Of a DNA stretch of 64,000 nt, positions 54,804 to 63,328 are shown one piece after another. The notes beneath the pieces were generated by a model. That model had not been told where the DNA came from. It searched no databases and saw only the letters and a list, made by a program, of their open reading frames with translations. Each line of letters starts with the position of its first letter. Position 1 is the first letter of the stretch. This DNA comes from Sphingomonadales bacterium (lineage in GTDB: Bacteria > Pseudomonadota > Alphaproteobacteria > Sphingomonadales > Sphingomonadaceae), in the NCBI GenBank assembly GCA_025362295.1, contig JANYGX010000017.1:142599-206598 (forward strand), read 5' to 3'. Made by a program: the position numbers and the translations under genes.

Positions 54804-55183
54804 GTTGCATATTGCTTTCAGTCAGATATTCTTACCTGCGACTGAAATAACAAGTTTTGAGCTTGAAGCAATGGGTGAGTGAAGTGATATTGACAGAGTA
54901 GGCTAAACTCTATGGCCAAATGTAAACACAAGCTTTCAAGGGCTTTAGATCGAGAATTCCATCATTGGACCTGGATGCGAAATTCCGAGCTAGTTTTTTT
55001 AGAAATTAAACTAAAATATCTTAACATACTGAAATTATTGGAGCGGGTGAAGGGATCATAATAAACCCCTATGAATAAACAACATTTTATGCTACTATTG
55101 CCCACACAGAACCTACACAGGTATGGAAATCCAATGGCTTAGGGCGGAAATCTACACAGATTCTGCACAGTGGGGTAAGGGAA
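54804..55183. other. icd upstream region and island left boundary
   Basis: No gene is present. The first half is A+T rich like the backbone; from about 55.1 kb composition shifts to the G+C-richer island. Short repeated ACACAG pieces (55100-55112, 55153-55168) lie directly before the integrase and could be arm-type sites for it. The core attachment site cannot be named, since the right end of the island is outside the window. No tRNA gene is at the junction. Confidence 0.4.
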
Positions 55184-56479
55184 ATGAAATTCATCACCGA
55201 CAAGGAGCAGGTAAAGACGGGCCTTATCATCTTTCGTCGCGGCGATGTCGGGCACGACCAATATTACTGCCGTGTGAGAATCCAGAACGAGGATCGCTAC
55301 AAGACGATTTCGCTCAAAACATCGGATCGGCAGACCGCGCTCGACAACGCGCTGGAGCACTATGCCAATATTCGCATTATGGTGAAGCATGACGTTCCCG
55401 TGTTCAATCGGTCCTTTTCGCAAGTGGCCGAGGAATATGCGAATATGCAGCAGCGGCGCGCGAATGCTGGTGAGGTCAGCCAAGCCCGCGCGATGAACGT
55501 CAAGAACAAGGTCAACGGGCCGCTTAATGCCTATGTTGGTAGCAGCCAAATTCACTTGGTCAGTCAGGATCGTTGGTCGGAATATCCGCTTTGGCGGCGC
55601 GAAAACGGCGTCGGTCGTCGCAATGGCATTATCAGCGATTCGACCATTCGCATCGAGATGACCATCCTTGCCGCGGTCATGACCTACGCCATCAGCAAGC
55701 GGTATGTGCCAGCACACCATCGCTTTGAAGGGATGCCGAAGCTCAAATCCGCGCGGCGCGATGAGTTCACGCTGGAGGAATATCGCAAGCTGCACAGCGT
55801 GGGCCGCAAATGGATGAAGGAAGCCACCACGCCGCAGGGCATCTGGTATCGGCAGATGTGCTACAATTTCATCCTCATCATGTGCAACACGGGTATGCGC
55901 CCCCCCGAAGCTAAGAACCTGCGTTGGAAAGATATTTCCAGGGCGAAGGACAAGGACGGCACCGACATTTTGGTCATCTATGTCCAGGGCAAAGGCAAGG
56001 AGCGCAATCTGATCGCGCCCAAGAGTGTTGGCGATTATCTTGACCGCGTTCGTGCGCAATCCAAATCCACCAACCCAGATGATGCCGTGTTCACCATCAT
56101 CAATGGCAAACCCGCAGTCTGGCTATACCGCGATACCGTCGAGGAGTTGCTGAAGTATGCGAAATTGCGCGACGGACCGAGCGGTATTCCCCGAACCACC
56201 TATTGCTTCCGCCACACCTATGCGACGTTCAGACTCTCCGCAGGAGTCGATGTTTACATCCTCGCCCAGCAAATGGGCACATCGGTCAAAATGATCGAAC
56301 AGCATTATGGCCATGTGAACACCATCAAACACGCCGACCGCGTGTTGATGGGCATTGGCGGATGGGATGCGATGCATACTGAAATGGACGCTGAAATCGA
56401 TAAGCAGGAAGCCACGGCAAAGGCCGCGCAATCGATCAAGGCGAAGCAGACAGCGAAGCCTCACCACTCCAACCGCTAG
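55184..56479 (+). CDS. Tyrosine recombinase / integrase
   Basis: A 431-residue site-specific recombinase. The catalytic domain covers residues 180-390: Arg in CNTGMRPPEAKNLRW, a Lys in VQGKGKERNL, the second box YCFRHTYATFRLSAGVDVYILAQQMG (Arg-His present; the usual first His is Tyr), and the nucleophile Tyr in MIEQHYGHV. The N-terminal part (residues 60-160) is the core-binding helical domain. A Lys/Ala-rich tail follows. It stands at the edge of the compositional shift and most likely integrated the island. AAGGG lies seven bases before the ATG. Confidence 0.9.
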   Translation: MKFITDKEQVKTGLIIFRRGDVGHDQYYCRVRIQNEDRYKTISLKTSDRQTALDNALEHYANIRIMVKHDVPVFNRSFSQVAEEYANMQQRRANAGEVSQARAMNVKNKVNGPLNAYVGSSQIHLVSQDRWSEYPLWRRENGVGRRNGIISDSTIRIEMTILAAVMTYAISKRYVPAHHRFEGMPKLKSARRDEFTLEEYRKLHSVGRKWMKEATTPQGIWYRQMCYNFILIMCNTGMRPPEAKNLRWKDISRAKDKDGTDILVIYVQGKGKERNLIAPKSVGDYLDRVRAQSKSTNPDDAVFTIINGKPAVWLYRDTVEELLKYAKLRDGPSGIPRTTYCFRHTYATFRLSAGVDVYILAQQMGTSVKMIEQHYGHVNTIKHADRVLMGIGGWDAMHTEMDAEIDKQEATAKAAQSIKAKQTAKPHHSNR

Positions 56480-57064
56480 CACGAACAAGGGTTCGGAAAT
56501 CGAGCGACTGGCCCAGAAGCGCCGAAACCGTGCTTGTGCCTTCAACCCATCATTTGCGACATTGCCAATGCACCGCTGGTGCTTCTCGATTGGGAATATC
56601 GCCAAGCGGGTATGGGATTAAGGATGCGCCGAGCCTCAAGTATCCCCCATGCCTGCGTCTTCGAGCCGCCGTGCCGCTGGCACTCTGGGCGGTAAGGGCT
56701 TACTTCAATGAGTGCCCGTTCGGTTCGGGCAGGGCGCGCCAACTTTGTGCATGAACCAAAAATGCCTTGGTATCGGGACTTGGTTCCTGCTTGGGTGAGG
56801 CGAAATACACCGAACGCGTATCGCCCCTCTCCCGCGAAATGACAGCTGAACGCCTGTAATGCTGGCCATAAGAATCCTGGAAGGGATTCGGCCATCGCAA
56901 ACGTCAAATATAAGAGATTGTGCCTGTATTGCTCACCTGTGGAACTGTGATAAAGCTCTTCGATTGTTCACCCACCCGGAGGAGGCGGGCGGAGTGAACT
57001 GTCCGTCCAACTTCATTGATAAGACCCTCAAAATTAGGGTTAGCCCCAAATTCGACCTATTGAT
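56480..57064. other. 585-base stretch without a supported gene
   Basis: Frames of up to 121 codons exist on both strands but none has a recognisable domain or a ribosome binding site. The only structured item is an imperfect inverted repeat at 56966-56999 (GTTCACCCACCCG against CGGGCGGAGTGAAC, one base bulge, 7-base loop). It lies 66 bases after the end of the convergent hydrolase gene and could end transcription from either side, but has no T-run. Confidence 0.45.
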
Positions 57065-57847
57065 CTATGTGGTGGAAGAATGGATGGCGTGAAATGCCGC
57101 TATGTGGTTCGCACAAATGTTAGGCTTCTCCATCTGAAGAAGATGGCCACCTTCTATGTCGATGCGCTCAATCCGATCAGAGCTGGCTGCAAGAATGTCG
57201 GCCATGAGCCGCAGCTCATCTACATCACTCAATCCGGTCAGCAGTAGCGTTGGTACTTTGAGTTCGTGAATGCGCTCGATGTCGGGCATCACCAAAGAGT
57301 GCCGATCCACCACCCATTGTCGTCCGGCAAAGCGGGCAATCTCCTCTTGGAGGTGTTCAGCCGCCTCTGAAAGACGTGTTGCCTCGAAGAGCGGATGCTC
57401 CCACCATAAGCGCTTGGCATCTGCAAGCGCTCCAGCCCGCGCAACATCCGTGATGCGTTTCCAGTATGCCCGCCAGTCTTCGGACCAATCCCATCCGAAT
57501 ATCTGCGGGCTAAGCAGCGCCAAGCTGCGCACGCGTTCGGGATGATCCAATGTAAAATTGAGCGCAATACCGCCGCCCATCGAGACACCGACGAGATCGC
57601 ATGCATCAATGTCGAGGGCATCGAGTAACGACACAAGGTCCTCACCGTGGGTAAACGCGTCCTCGAACATCGCAACGGATTCGCCGAAACCTCGAAGATC
57701 ATATCTGATTGATCGGCGGTCATCGTTCAGCAATGGCCAGAGGCAATCCCAACTTCGTAAATCGCCGCCGAGGCCATGCACAAACACTGAAGTGCGGCCT
57801 GACCCGCGCTCATCGAGCCTGGTTCGCATACCGACGAGGTCAAGCAT
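57065..57847 (-). CDS. Alpha/beta hydrolase
   Basis: A 260-residue hydrolase of the alpha/beta fold. The oxyanion segment is FVHGLGGDLRSWD (residues 21-33), the nucleophile elbow is LVGVSMGGGIAL (Ser about residue 89) and the catalytic His is in IEGGHLLQMEKP near the end; an Asp in TGLSDVDEL may be the acid. Substrate unknown; esterase or C-C hydrolase are possible. Start chosen at 57847, with AGGAG eight bases upstream, not the longer frame to 58003. It is downstream of the TetR gene on the same strand, 228 bases away. Confidence 0.83.
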   Translation of the reverse strand: MLDLVGMRTRLDERGSGRTSVFVHGLGGDLRSWDCLWPLLNDDRRSIRYDLRGFGESVAMFEDAFTHGEDLVSLLDALDIDACDLVGVSMGGGIALNFTLDHPERVRSLALLSPQIFGWDWSEDWRAYWKRITDVARAGALADAKRLWWEHPLFEATRLSEAAEHLQEEIARFAGRQWVVDRHSLVMPDIERIHELKVPTLLLTGLSDVDELRLMADILAASSDRIERIDIEGGHLLQMEKPNICANHIAAFHAIHSSTT

Positions 57848-58075
57848 CTCCCGTACTCCTGTTTGCATCAGAACACATTTATAGAAAATTCGCGCAGCGT
57901 TTTCCAACTGCCTGACAAGAGCCAGATTAAACATCGCTGTAGCGCGCCGTTGGTGATTACCGCCGACGTGTTGCATCTCCATTCTGAGTCTGAAAGAAGA
58001 CACCGATCACGCACATATTTTGGCGGATGATGCAGAAGACCGGTTCAGCCTACGTCGCGGGGCAGGCTGTATTGG

Positions 58076-58699
58076 TCAGAACGACTCCGCTCCGTCTGCG
58101 TTCCGCAGCAACAGGTCAATCAGCCGCCGGGCATCCACCACCGGGGCCAGCGCGAACCCCACCTGCGCCACCGCGATCGCGCCTTCGATCACCAGCAGGA
58201 TCTCTGCGGCCAGCCTTTCGCGGCGTTCTACCGACAAGTCCGCCAATTGCTCGGCGATCAGGTGCTGAAGCTCTTGCTTGTGCCGCCTTGCCTGCTCGCG
58301 GATCGCGCAGTCGGAATCGCCATATTCGGCGGCGGCGCGCACGAAGTTGCAGCCGAAGAACGCAGTGCCGGTGATCCATTCCTCGATCACGTCCAGAATC
58401 ACACCGACCCGCTCGGCGGGCGTGGCATCCGGCCTAGCCGCCAGGAAACTGTTCAGCCGTCCCCCTATCCCGCCCAAGATACGCTCGCTGCGAAGCTTCA
58501 GCACCTCCAGGGCCAGATCGTCCTTGGTCGGGAAGTGCTTGTAGAGCGTCGTTTTTGAAACGCCCGATTCCCGCATGATCGTGTCGATGCCGGTCTGGTG
58601 AAAGCCATGGCGGTTGAACAGCTCGTGCGCGACCTCGACGAGGTGGGCACGGCGTGGTTGCCGTCTGGGTTCGGGGGTGTCTGTCATGGTCGTTCTCAT
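58076..58699 (-). CDS. TetR/AcrR family regulator
   Basis: A 207-residue repressor-type protein. The N-terminal helix-turn-helix is clear: LVEVAHELFNRHGFHQTGIDTIMRESGVSKTTLYKHFPTKDDLALEVL (residues 20-67). The C-terminal helical ligand domain has a GCNFVRAAAEYGD segment with a Cys, as in the group that regulates responses to electrophiles and solvents. It is divergent from the glyoxalase gene, and a perfect palindrome lies between (58720-58737), a good candidate for its operator. Confidence 0.88.
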   Translation of the reverse strand: MRTTMTDTPEPRRQPRRAHLVEVAHELFNRHGFHQTGIDTIMRESGVSKTTLYKHFPTKDDLALEVLKLRSERILGGIGGRLNSFLAARPDATPAERVGVILDVIEEWITGTAFFGCNFVRAAAEYGDSDCAIREQARRHKQELQHLIAEQLADLSVERRERLAAEILLVIEGAIAVAQVGFALAPVVDARRLIDLLLRNADGAESF

Positions 58700-58719
58700 G
58701 AGGGTCGACTCTATTGACG

Positions 58720-58737
58720 TGAACAGACTTGTTCACT
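58720..58737. promoter_or_regulatory. Palindromic operator between TetR and glyoxalase genes
   Basis: GTGAACA-GACT-TGTTCAC is perfectly symmetric in both 7-base arms. It lies 21 bases from the TetR start and 16 from the glyoxalase start, directly after a TTGACG that could be the -35 element for the plus-strand genes. A TetR dimer here would control both directions. Confidence 0.72.
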
Positions 58738-58753
58738 TTGTGCGGAGGCCATT

Positions 58754-59185
58754 ATGGTAGACGAAGCGGCAATTCTTCCCAAGACTACCGGGGTCCACCA
58801 TGTCGGACTCAGCGTGTCGGACCTCCAAGGCGCGGCGGATTTCTTCGTCGAAGTGCTGGGATTTCGAGTCGTCGGTGAGAGGCCCGCCTATCCGGCGCTG
58901 TTCGTCGGCGATGGGCGTACACTGATCACCCTGTGGCAGGTCGATCAATCCGCAGAGGGCCGTTTTGACCGCAAGCGCAGCGAAGGACTCCACCATCTGG
59001 CGCTGGCCGTGGACAGCGCCGAAACGCTCGATACCTTGCACGGCGCGATGGTCCGGCGTGGCACCGCGATCGAGTTCGTACCCGAGCCGCGTGCCGACGG
59101 CACGGCGCGGCACATGATGCTGAACATTCCGGGCGGCCCGCGTCTGGAACTGATCGCCATGGCCCCGGCCCAGCACCACCCATGA
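58754..59185 (+). CDS. VOC-family protein (glyoxalase/bleomycin-resistance fold)
   Basis: A 143-residue protein of the vicinal oxygen chelate superfamily: [30 protein letters not shown] with the first metal-binding His, [14 protein letters not shown] with the second, and [10 protein letters not shown] with the Glu near the end. Such proteins are lyases, dioxygenases or binding proteins for reactive or toxic compounds. GGAGG is five bases upstream of the ATG. First of three genes in the same direction controlled, by position, through the palindrome. Confidence 0.87.
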   Translation: MVDEAAILPKTTGVHHVGLSVSDLQGAADFFVEVLGFRVVGERPAYPALFVGDGRTLITLWQVDQSAEGRFDRKRSEGLHHLALAVDSAETLDTLHGAMVRRGTAIEFVPEPRADGTARHMMLNIPGGPRLELIAMAPAQHHP

Positions 59186-59195
59186 GGCATCACCC

Positions 59196-59660
59196 ATGAG
59201 CCGCCCGCCGCTCCCTCCGTTCGATGCCGTGTCCGCCGCGCAAAAGGCGCGCATGGCCGAAGACGCCTGGAACCGCCGTGATCCGGAACGCGTGGTGCTG
59301 GCCTATACGCCTGGTAGTCGCTGGCGGAACCGGGCGGAATTCATCACCGGGCGCGACGAGATCGTCGCTTTCCTCCTGCGCAAGTGGGCGTACGAGCTGA
59401 ACTATCGCCTGATCAAGGAGGTCTGGGCCTTCACCGACAACCACATCGCAGTGCGCTTCGCCTATGAATATCACGACGACAGTAGCACCTGGTTTCGCGC
59501 CTATGGCAACGAGAATTGGGAGTTCGACGAGCACGGCTTGATGGACCGGCGCATCGCCAGTATCAACGAGCATCCCATCTCGGCGGATGACCGCAAGTTT
59601 TTATGGCCGCTTGGCCGACGTCCCGACGATCATCCGGGGCTGAGTGCGTTGGGGTTGTAA
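59196..59660 (+). CDS. DUF1348 / NTF2-like protein
   Basis: A 154-residue protein of the DUF1348 group of NTF2-like folds. The family pattern is well kept: [44 protein letters not shown] and [41 protein letters not shown]. Function is unknown; these small cone-shaped proteins bind small hydrophobic molecules. GAGG lies eight bases before the ATG. It stands ten bases after the VOC gene. Confidence 0.88.
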   Translation: MSRPPLPPFDAVSAAQKARMAEDAWNRRDPERVVLAYTPGSRWRNRAEFITGRDEIVAFLLRKWAYELNYRLIKEVWAFTDNHIAVRFAYEYHDDSSTWFRAYGNENWEFDEHGLMDRRIASINEHPISADDRKFLWPLGRRPDDHPGLSALGL

Positions 59661-59688
59661 TCCCCCACGTCTTTCCTAAGGAATATCC

Positions 59689-60090
59689 ATGCGCCTTGCG
59701 AATTATCTATTCTTCACAACGGACTGCGAGGAGGCGTTGGCCTTCTACACCCAGTGCGGCCTGGGCCGTGTTGAGGAAATGAAACGGCACGGCGATCGCG
59801 GTATGCCTGTCGCCAGCGAAGCCATGCGCGGCAAGGTTCTGCACGCCAGGTTCGCCGGGCCGGGGATCGAGTTCTTCGCCTCGGACAATCACGACGCCGA
59901 ACCGATGCGCGGTTCCGCCCACTATCTCGTTCTGGACGACCGCGCTCAGACTGACAGCCTGTTCGAGAGACTCGGCGCCGGAGGAACGGTGACGACCCCG
60001 CTCAAGGTTCAGCCATGGGGCGGCTATTACGGCAAGCTGACGGACAGGTTTGGCGTTCAATGGATGATTGAATACCCGCCGGCGGGTTGA
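59689..60090 (+). CDS. PhnB-like VOC protein
   Basis: A 133-residue protein of the glyoxalase fold, PhnB/3-demethylubiquinone-methyltransferase-like branch: YLFFTTDCEEALAFYTQCGLGRVEEM at the N-terminus, HYLVLDDRAQTDSLFERL, and WGGYYGKLTDRFGVQWMIEY at the end, a marker for this branch. It follows DUF1348 by 28 bases. Two different VOC proteins with DUF1348 suggest detoxification or modification of small organic compounds; the substrate cannot be told. Confidence 0.87.
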   Translation: MRLANYLFFTTDCEEALAFYTQCGLGRVEEMKRHGDRGMPVASEAMRGKVLHARFAGPGIEFFASDNHDAEPMRGSAHYLVLDDRAQTDSLFERLGAGGTVTTPLKVQPWGGYYGKLTDRFGVQWMIEYPPAG

Positions 60091-60183
60091 TCCAAAGGCC
60101 GAGGGTAGCACTCACGCACTGCCGAACCGCTACGCGAAATGGGAACGCGCACGATTTTGCCTTTCACCCATCATCAAGATGTG

Positions 60184-60199
60184 ATAGACTAAAGTCTAT
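60184..60199. promoter_or_regulatory. Palindromic operator of vapBC
   Basis: ATAGACT-AA-AGTCTAT is a perfect 16-base palindrome ending 17 bases before the vapB ATG. VapB antitoxins bind such sites to repress their own operon. The ribosome binding site AGGAG (60204-60208) follows directly. Confidence 0.72.
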
Positions 60200-60216
60200 A
60201 CTTAGGAGTTTCCATC

Positions 60217-60486
60217 ATGGGTCAAACCGCCAAGCTATTCCAGAACGGCAAGAGCCAGGCCGTGCGTCTGCCGCTGAGCTACCGCTTCGAGGGTAGCGAA
60301 GTGAACATCCGGCGCGATGAGCAGACCGGCGATGTCATCCTGTCGCGCAAGCCCGAGAGCCTTGCGCAGTTTTTCGCGTTTGCACAAAAACTGAAGGCTG
60401 ACATCCCCATCGACTTTCTCGGGGACGATGAGCGGCGCACCGCGCCGCAGGATCGCGATCCCTTTGAAGGGCACGAAGAAGCGTGA
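60217..60486 (+). CDS. vapB: VapB-type antitoxin
   Basis: An 89-residue AbrB/SpoVT-type antitoxin. The swapped-hairpin DNA-binding part is TAKLFQNGKSQAVRLPLSYRFEGSEVNI (residues 4-31), the usual VapB/MazE-like opening; the C-terminal tail (DFLGDDERRTAPQDRDPFEGHEEA) would wrap the toxin. AGGAG eight bases upstream of ATG. Overlaps vapC by four bases (GTGA) and lies behind a palindromic operator. Confidence 0.9.
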   Translation: MGQTAKLFQNGKSQAVRLPLSYRFEGSEVNIRRDEQTGDVILSRKPESLAQFFAFAQKLKADIPIDFLGDDERRTAPQDRDPFEGHEEA

Positions 60487-60884
60487 CCATACGCTATTTG
60501 CTCGACACCAACGCGGCCAGCGCGATCCTTCGGCAGCAGGAGCCGGTTTGCGCGCGCGCCGCGTCGGTGCCGCTTTCGTCGCTGGCGATTTCGTCGGTCA
60601 CAGCGGGCGAGATGCACTATGGTCTGGCGAAGCGCCCACAGGCGACTACACTGGCCAGGCTGGTTCGCGAGTTTCTGCGCTACACCGATATTCTGCCTTG
60701 GAGCGATGCCATCGCCCCGCACTATGGAACGCTACGCGCCGCGCTCGAAACCAAGGGCGTCACCATAGCCCCGCTCGACCTGATGATTGCGTCTCATGCG
60801 CTGGCGATTGATGCCACGCTGGTCAGCGCCGATCAGGCGCTTTCGATGATCGACATCCTCAAGGTTGAGGACTGGAGCGTCTGA
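60483..60884 (+). CDS. vapC: VapC-type PIN ribonuclease toxin
   Basis: A 133-residue PIN-domain toxin. All four acidic residues can be placed: Asp8 (YLLDTNAAS), Glu43 (SSVTAGEMHYGL), Asp99 (APLDLMIASHAL) and Asp117 (LVSADQAL). VapC toxins cut tRNA or rRNA when VapB is lost, which stabilises the DNA carrying the pair; here that would be the island. Start is GTG at 60483, overlapping the vapB stop. It is unrelated in detail to the longer PIN protein in the kor operon. Confidence 0.9.
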   Translation: MTIRYLLDTNAASAILRQQEPVCARAASVPLSSLAISSVTAGEMHYGLAKRPQATTLARLVREFLRYTDILPWSDAIAPHYGTLRAALETKGVTIAPLDLMIASHALAIDATLVSADQALSMIDILKVEDWSV

Positions 60885-61135
60885 CAGCATCGGCCTGCCA
60901 GCCTCAAATATCCAAACCATATTCTGCACTATAAATCCGATCGCGTATCAGCTTCTGTCCTTGATTGACGGAAACTGGCCGCTTGCACCGCCTTCATGCG
61001 CGCAAGCAAAAAACCGGCGTTTCTCGCCTACGGTTTCCATGAAAGGAGCCTCCGTTTTTTGGCTGGCGCGCAGGCGGTGCGCGGCCCTGTCATGTCCGTC
61101 AGGACATTTCACCTGACACGATCAGGAGACAAACA
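60885..61135. other. Intergenic region with palindrome before ssb
   Basis: No gene is seen. At 61092-61107 a perfect palindrome ATGTCC-GTCA-GGACAT lies 29 bases before the ssb start, with CAGGA pieces repeated around it; it may be a regulatory site for ssb or a conserved leader of the mobile element. AGGAG at 61123-61127 is the ssb ribosome binding site. Confidence 0.5.
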
Positions 61136-61474
61136 GTGCAGAACATCGTCGAATTTCACATCATCGGACGGCTCGGCAGGATCGACCCCGGCAAGAACGT
61201 CACCCACATCTCGGTTGCCACCAATTACAACCGCCGCGAAGGCGAGACATGGAAATCTGATCCGCAGTGGCACCGCATCACCCTGTTCGACAAAATGCGC
61301 GACAGGCTCGAAAAGGCTGGCATCGGCGATCTTGTCCGCATCACCGGGCGCATCGGCCAGTCGAGCTACCAAGCCGATGGCAGAACCAACTACTCGGTCG
61401 ATCTGATCGCTGACGGCTTCGCGATCATCGCCAAAGCCCGACGCAATGCTGCCGACTATGAACCCGGCGAATGA
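61136..61474 (+). CDS. ssb: Single-stranded DNA-binding protein, mobile-element type
   Basis: A 112-residue protein with an OB fold of the SSB family: IGRLGRIDPGKNVTHISVATNY, WHRITLFDKMRDRLEKAGIGDLVRITGRIGQSSYQ and VDLIADGFAII. It lacks the long tail and the acidic DDIPF end that chromosomal SSB uses to recruit partners, which fits plasmid or conjugative-element SSB of sphingomonad-like elements. GTG start at 61136. A GC-rich hairpin follows its stop by six bases. Confidence 0.85.
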   Translation: MQNIVEFHIIGRLGRIDPGKNVTHISVATNYNRREGETWKSDPQWHRITLFDKMRDRLEKAGIGDLVRITGRIGQSSYQADGRTNYSVDLIADGFAIIAKARRNAADYEPGE

Positions 61475-61480
61475 TCGAAA

Positions 61481-61502
61481 GCGGGGCGGCTTGCCGCCCC
61501 GC
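61481..61502 (+). terminator. GC-rich hairpin after ssb
   Basis: GCGGGGCGGC and GCCGCCCCGC form a perfect 10-base palindrome around TT; in practice an 8-base stem with a 6-base loop. It starts seven bases after the ssb stop. The T-run is absent, so termination may be incomplete. Confidence 0.55.
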
Positions 61503-61604
61503 CAACTGGTAATTTGCCAACGACGCCTATAAGTGGTGAACAGCAAGTCCGAATTCGGGAAATAGTGGCTGGACATCAGACGCACATTCATTCTGAACGA
61601 CAGC

Positions 61605-62201
61605 TCACCAATACCTTGCCAAAGCATCTGCCACCCGCGCACGCGCAGCGGCCAAGGGGTCTTTCTCCTCCAGCATCCGGAAAGTGCCGTTGAGCGTGAA
61701 GAAACAGTGTCCATGCACCGTCGCGAGCAAAGAACGGGTCAGTTCCGGCGCTTCCGACCGACGAGAAACCTTGAGGAGGGCGGCAACCTCGTGCTCAACC
61801 ACTGTCATGATCGCAATAACCTTTTGCCGATAATATTCAGGTGGCTCAATGTCGTCGGGTAGCCGAAAATCATATAATGCCGCCCAGGCATGACGGTTGA
61901 TGATGGCGAATTCGAAATAGGCATCTATTGCTCCCCTCAACCTGTCATCATCGACGTCGAGTGCACATAGTCTTGCCTCAAGGTAGTCCAGCCAGAGTTC
62001 CAGGGTGCGACCGTTTATTGCCAGGATCAGACCATCATAGCTGCCGAAGACATTGTAAACTGTTCCGATCGAGTAGCCGACGCGTTTGGCAACCTCGCGT
62101 GCCGAGAAGTGGGCAAAACCCACCTCGTGCATTTGACGATGCCCTTCGGAAATGATGATTTCCCTCAGCTCTGCACGACTATGATCGGCTCTACGTCCCA
62201 C
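61605..62201 (-). CDS. TetR family regulator (WHG-domain type)
   Basis: A 198-residue regulator. Helix-turn-helix: HEVGFAHFSAREVAKRVGYSIGTVYNVFGSYDGLILAIN (residues 25-63). The C-terminal domain with NRHAWAALYDFRLPDD and SLLATVHGHCFFTLNGTF fits the TetR_C group that contains a WxxLYdF..P pattern. It is divergent from the ketosynthase gene. Inverted 8-base sequences at 62215-62222 and 62245-62252 lie in the shared promoter region. Confidence 0.87.
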   Translation of the reverse strand: MGRRADHSRAELREIIISEGHRQMHEVGFAHFSAREVAKRVGYSIGTVYNVFGSYDGLILAINGRTLELWLDYLEARLCALDVDDDRLRGAIDAYFEFAIINRHAWAALYDFRLPDDIEPPEYYRQKVIAIMTVVEHEVAALLKVSRRSEAPELTRSLLATVHGHCFFTLNGTFRMLEEKDPLAAARARVADALARYW

Positions 62202-62214
62202 ATTCGACCTTTTA

Positions 62215-62252
62215 ATTGAACACTGTTTACTTTTACCTGATCATTGTTCAAT
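62215..62252. promoter_or_regulatory. Inverted repeat in TetR/ketosynthase promoter region
   Basis: ATTGAACA and TGTTCAAT are exact inverse copies whose centres are 30 bases apart (about three helical turns), 13 bases upstream of the TetR start. They could be two half-sites for cooperative binding of the regulator. Confidence 0.5.
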
Positions 62253-62332
62253 ATAACGCATTTGGTGTTGCAATCAATCGCTCTCGATGGGAAATGGGAT
62301 GGCCGGTGTCTGGCAAGGAATATAGGAGGCAG

Positions 62333-63328
62333 ATGTCGTTGGAACGCCGTTTTGGCATTGCTGGTGTAGGAACCTATCTGCCGCGTGAGATAGTGTTGGC
62401 CGCTGACTATGACCGGCTTACCGGCTTGCCATTAGGGCAGGTTGCAGAAAAGTTCGGGGTGGCGCAGCGTCACCGTGCCGCGCCCGACGAAACCACAAGC
62501 TGGATGGCAGAGCAAGCTGCCCGTTCCGCCCTTGCCGAGGCCGGTTGGGAACCGCCGTCTCTTGACGTGATCATATCTGCCTGCGGCGTCATGGAGCAAC
62601 CGATACCCAGCACTGCTGTGTTAGTGCAACGTCGCCTTGGTCTCGGCGGCAGCGGGATAGCGGCATTCGATATCAATGCGACCTGCCTGTCCTTTTTGCT
62701 CGCCTTTGATAGGGTTCTGGCGGGCTTTGCGCTCAAGGAATGGCGACGAGCGCTGATCGTCAGCGCAGACATCGCAAGTGCCGCGCTCGATTATTCCAAT
62801 CCCGAATCCTCCGTCCTGTTCGGTGACGGCGCTGCGGCGATAGCGCTGGAATCGGATGGGCCACACGTGCGATTGGCGCATGTTTTTCGGACCTATGGCG
62901 ACGGGGCTGACTTATGCAAGATCGAGTCTGGGGGCACCCGCCTGCGTCCAGCGGACGGAATTGACCAATTTCTCGATCACGCAACCTTTCAGATGGATGG
63001 CCCAGGTCTATTCAGGGCGACATCTCGCCGATTTCCTAAATTCATGCAGGAATTGCTGAGCGCTGCGGCGATTTCCAGTTCCGAACTACAATGCATCATC
63101 CCGCATCAGGCAAGCCGGGCTGCGCTCGAACACCTCAAGCGGTCGCTTCCAGGTGGGCAGGAGAAGACAGTCGATATGTTTGCACACATCGGCAACCTGA
63201 TCGCCACCAGCATCCCGTTTATGCTTGCCCATGCCCGGCAACGGGGTCTTCTCGGGGAGGGTGAACTGGGCTTGATCGTCGGCACCTCGGCGGGAGTTTC
63301 GCTAGGAGGTGCAGTCATCCGATGGTAG
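62333..63328 (+). CDS. 3-oxoacyl-ACP synthase III-like ketosynthase
   Basis: A 331-residue FabH-like condensing enzyme with full catalytic triad: Cys118 (FDINATCLSFLLAFD), His258 (IIPHQASRAALEHL) and Asn288 (HIGNLIATSIP). It lacks the GFGPG-type ending and initial-substrate loop identity of housekeeping FabH, and belongs to the group found in secondary or lipid-modification clusters, like OleA, which joins two acyl chains. ATG at 62333 follows AGGAGG at 62324-62329; the frame opens at a TTG at 62216. Its end overlaps the dehydrogenase start by seven bases. Confidence 0.86.
   Translation: MSLERRFGIAGVGTYLPREIVLAADYDRLTGLPLGQVAEKFGVAQRHRAAPDETTSWMAEQAARSALAEAGWEPPSLDVIISACGVMEQPIPSTAVLVQRRLGLGGSGIAAFDINATCLSFLLAFDRVLAGFALKEWRRALIVSADIASAALDYSNPESSVLFGDGAAAIALESDGPHVRLAHVFRTYGDGADLCKIESGGTRLRPADGIDQFLDHATFQMDGPGLFRATSRRFPKFMQELLSAAAISSSELQCIIPHQASRAALEHLKRSLPGGQEKTVDMFAHIGNLIATSIPFMLAHARQRGLLGEGELGLIVGTSAGVSLGGAVIRW

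Noticed and set aside
56542..56907. 121-codon minus-strand frame in the gap after the integrase.
   Set aside because: No ribosome binding site, no domain, and protein composition typical of a chance frame in G+C-rich DNA.
57848..58003. Longer start of the alpha/beta hydrolase.
   Set aside because: An AGGAG site eight bases before the internal ATG and the start of the fold favour 57847.
62216..62332. 39-residue N-terminal extension of the ketosynthase frame.
   Set aside because: It overlaps the promoter region with the inverted repeat and does not resemble KAS III; ATG 62333 follows AGGAGG.
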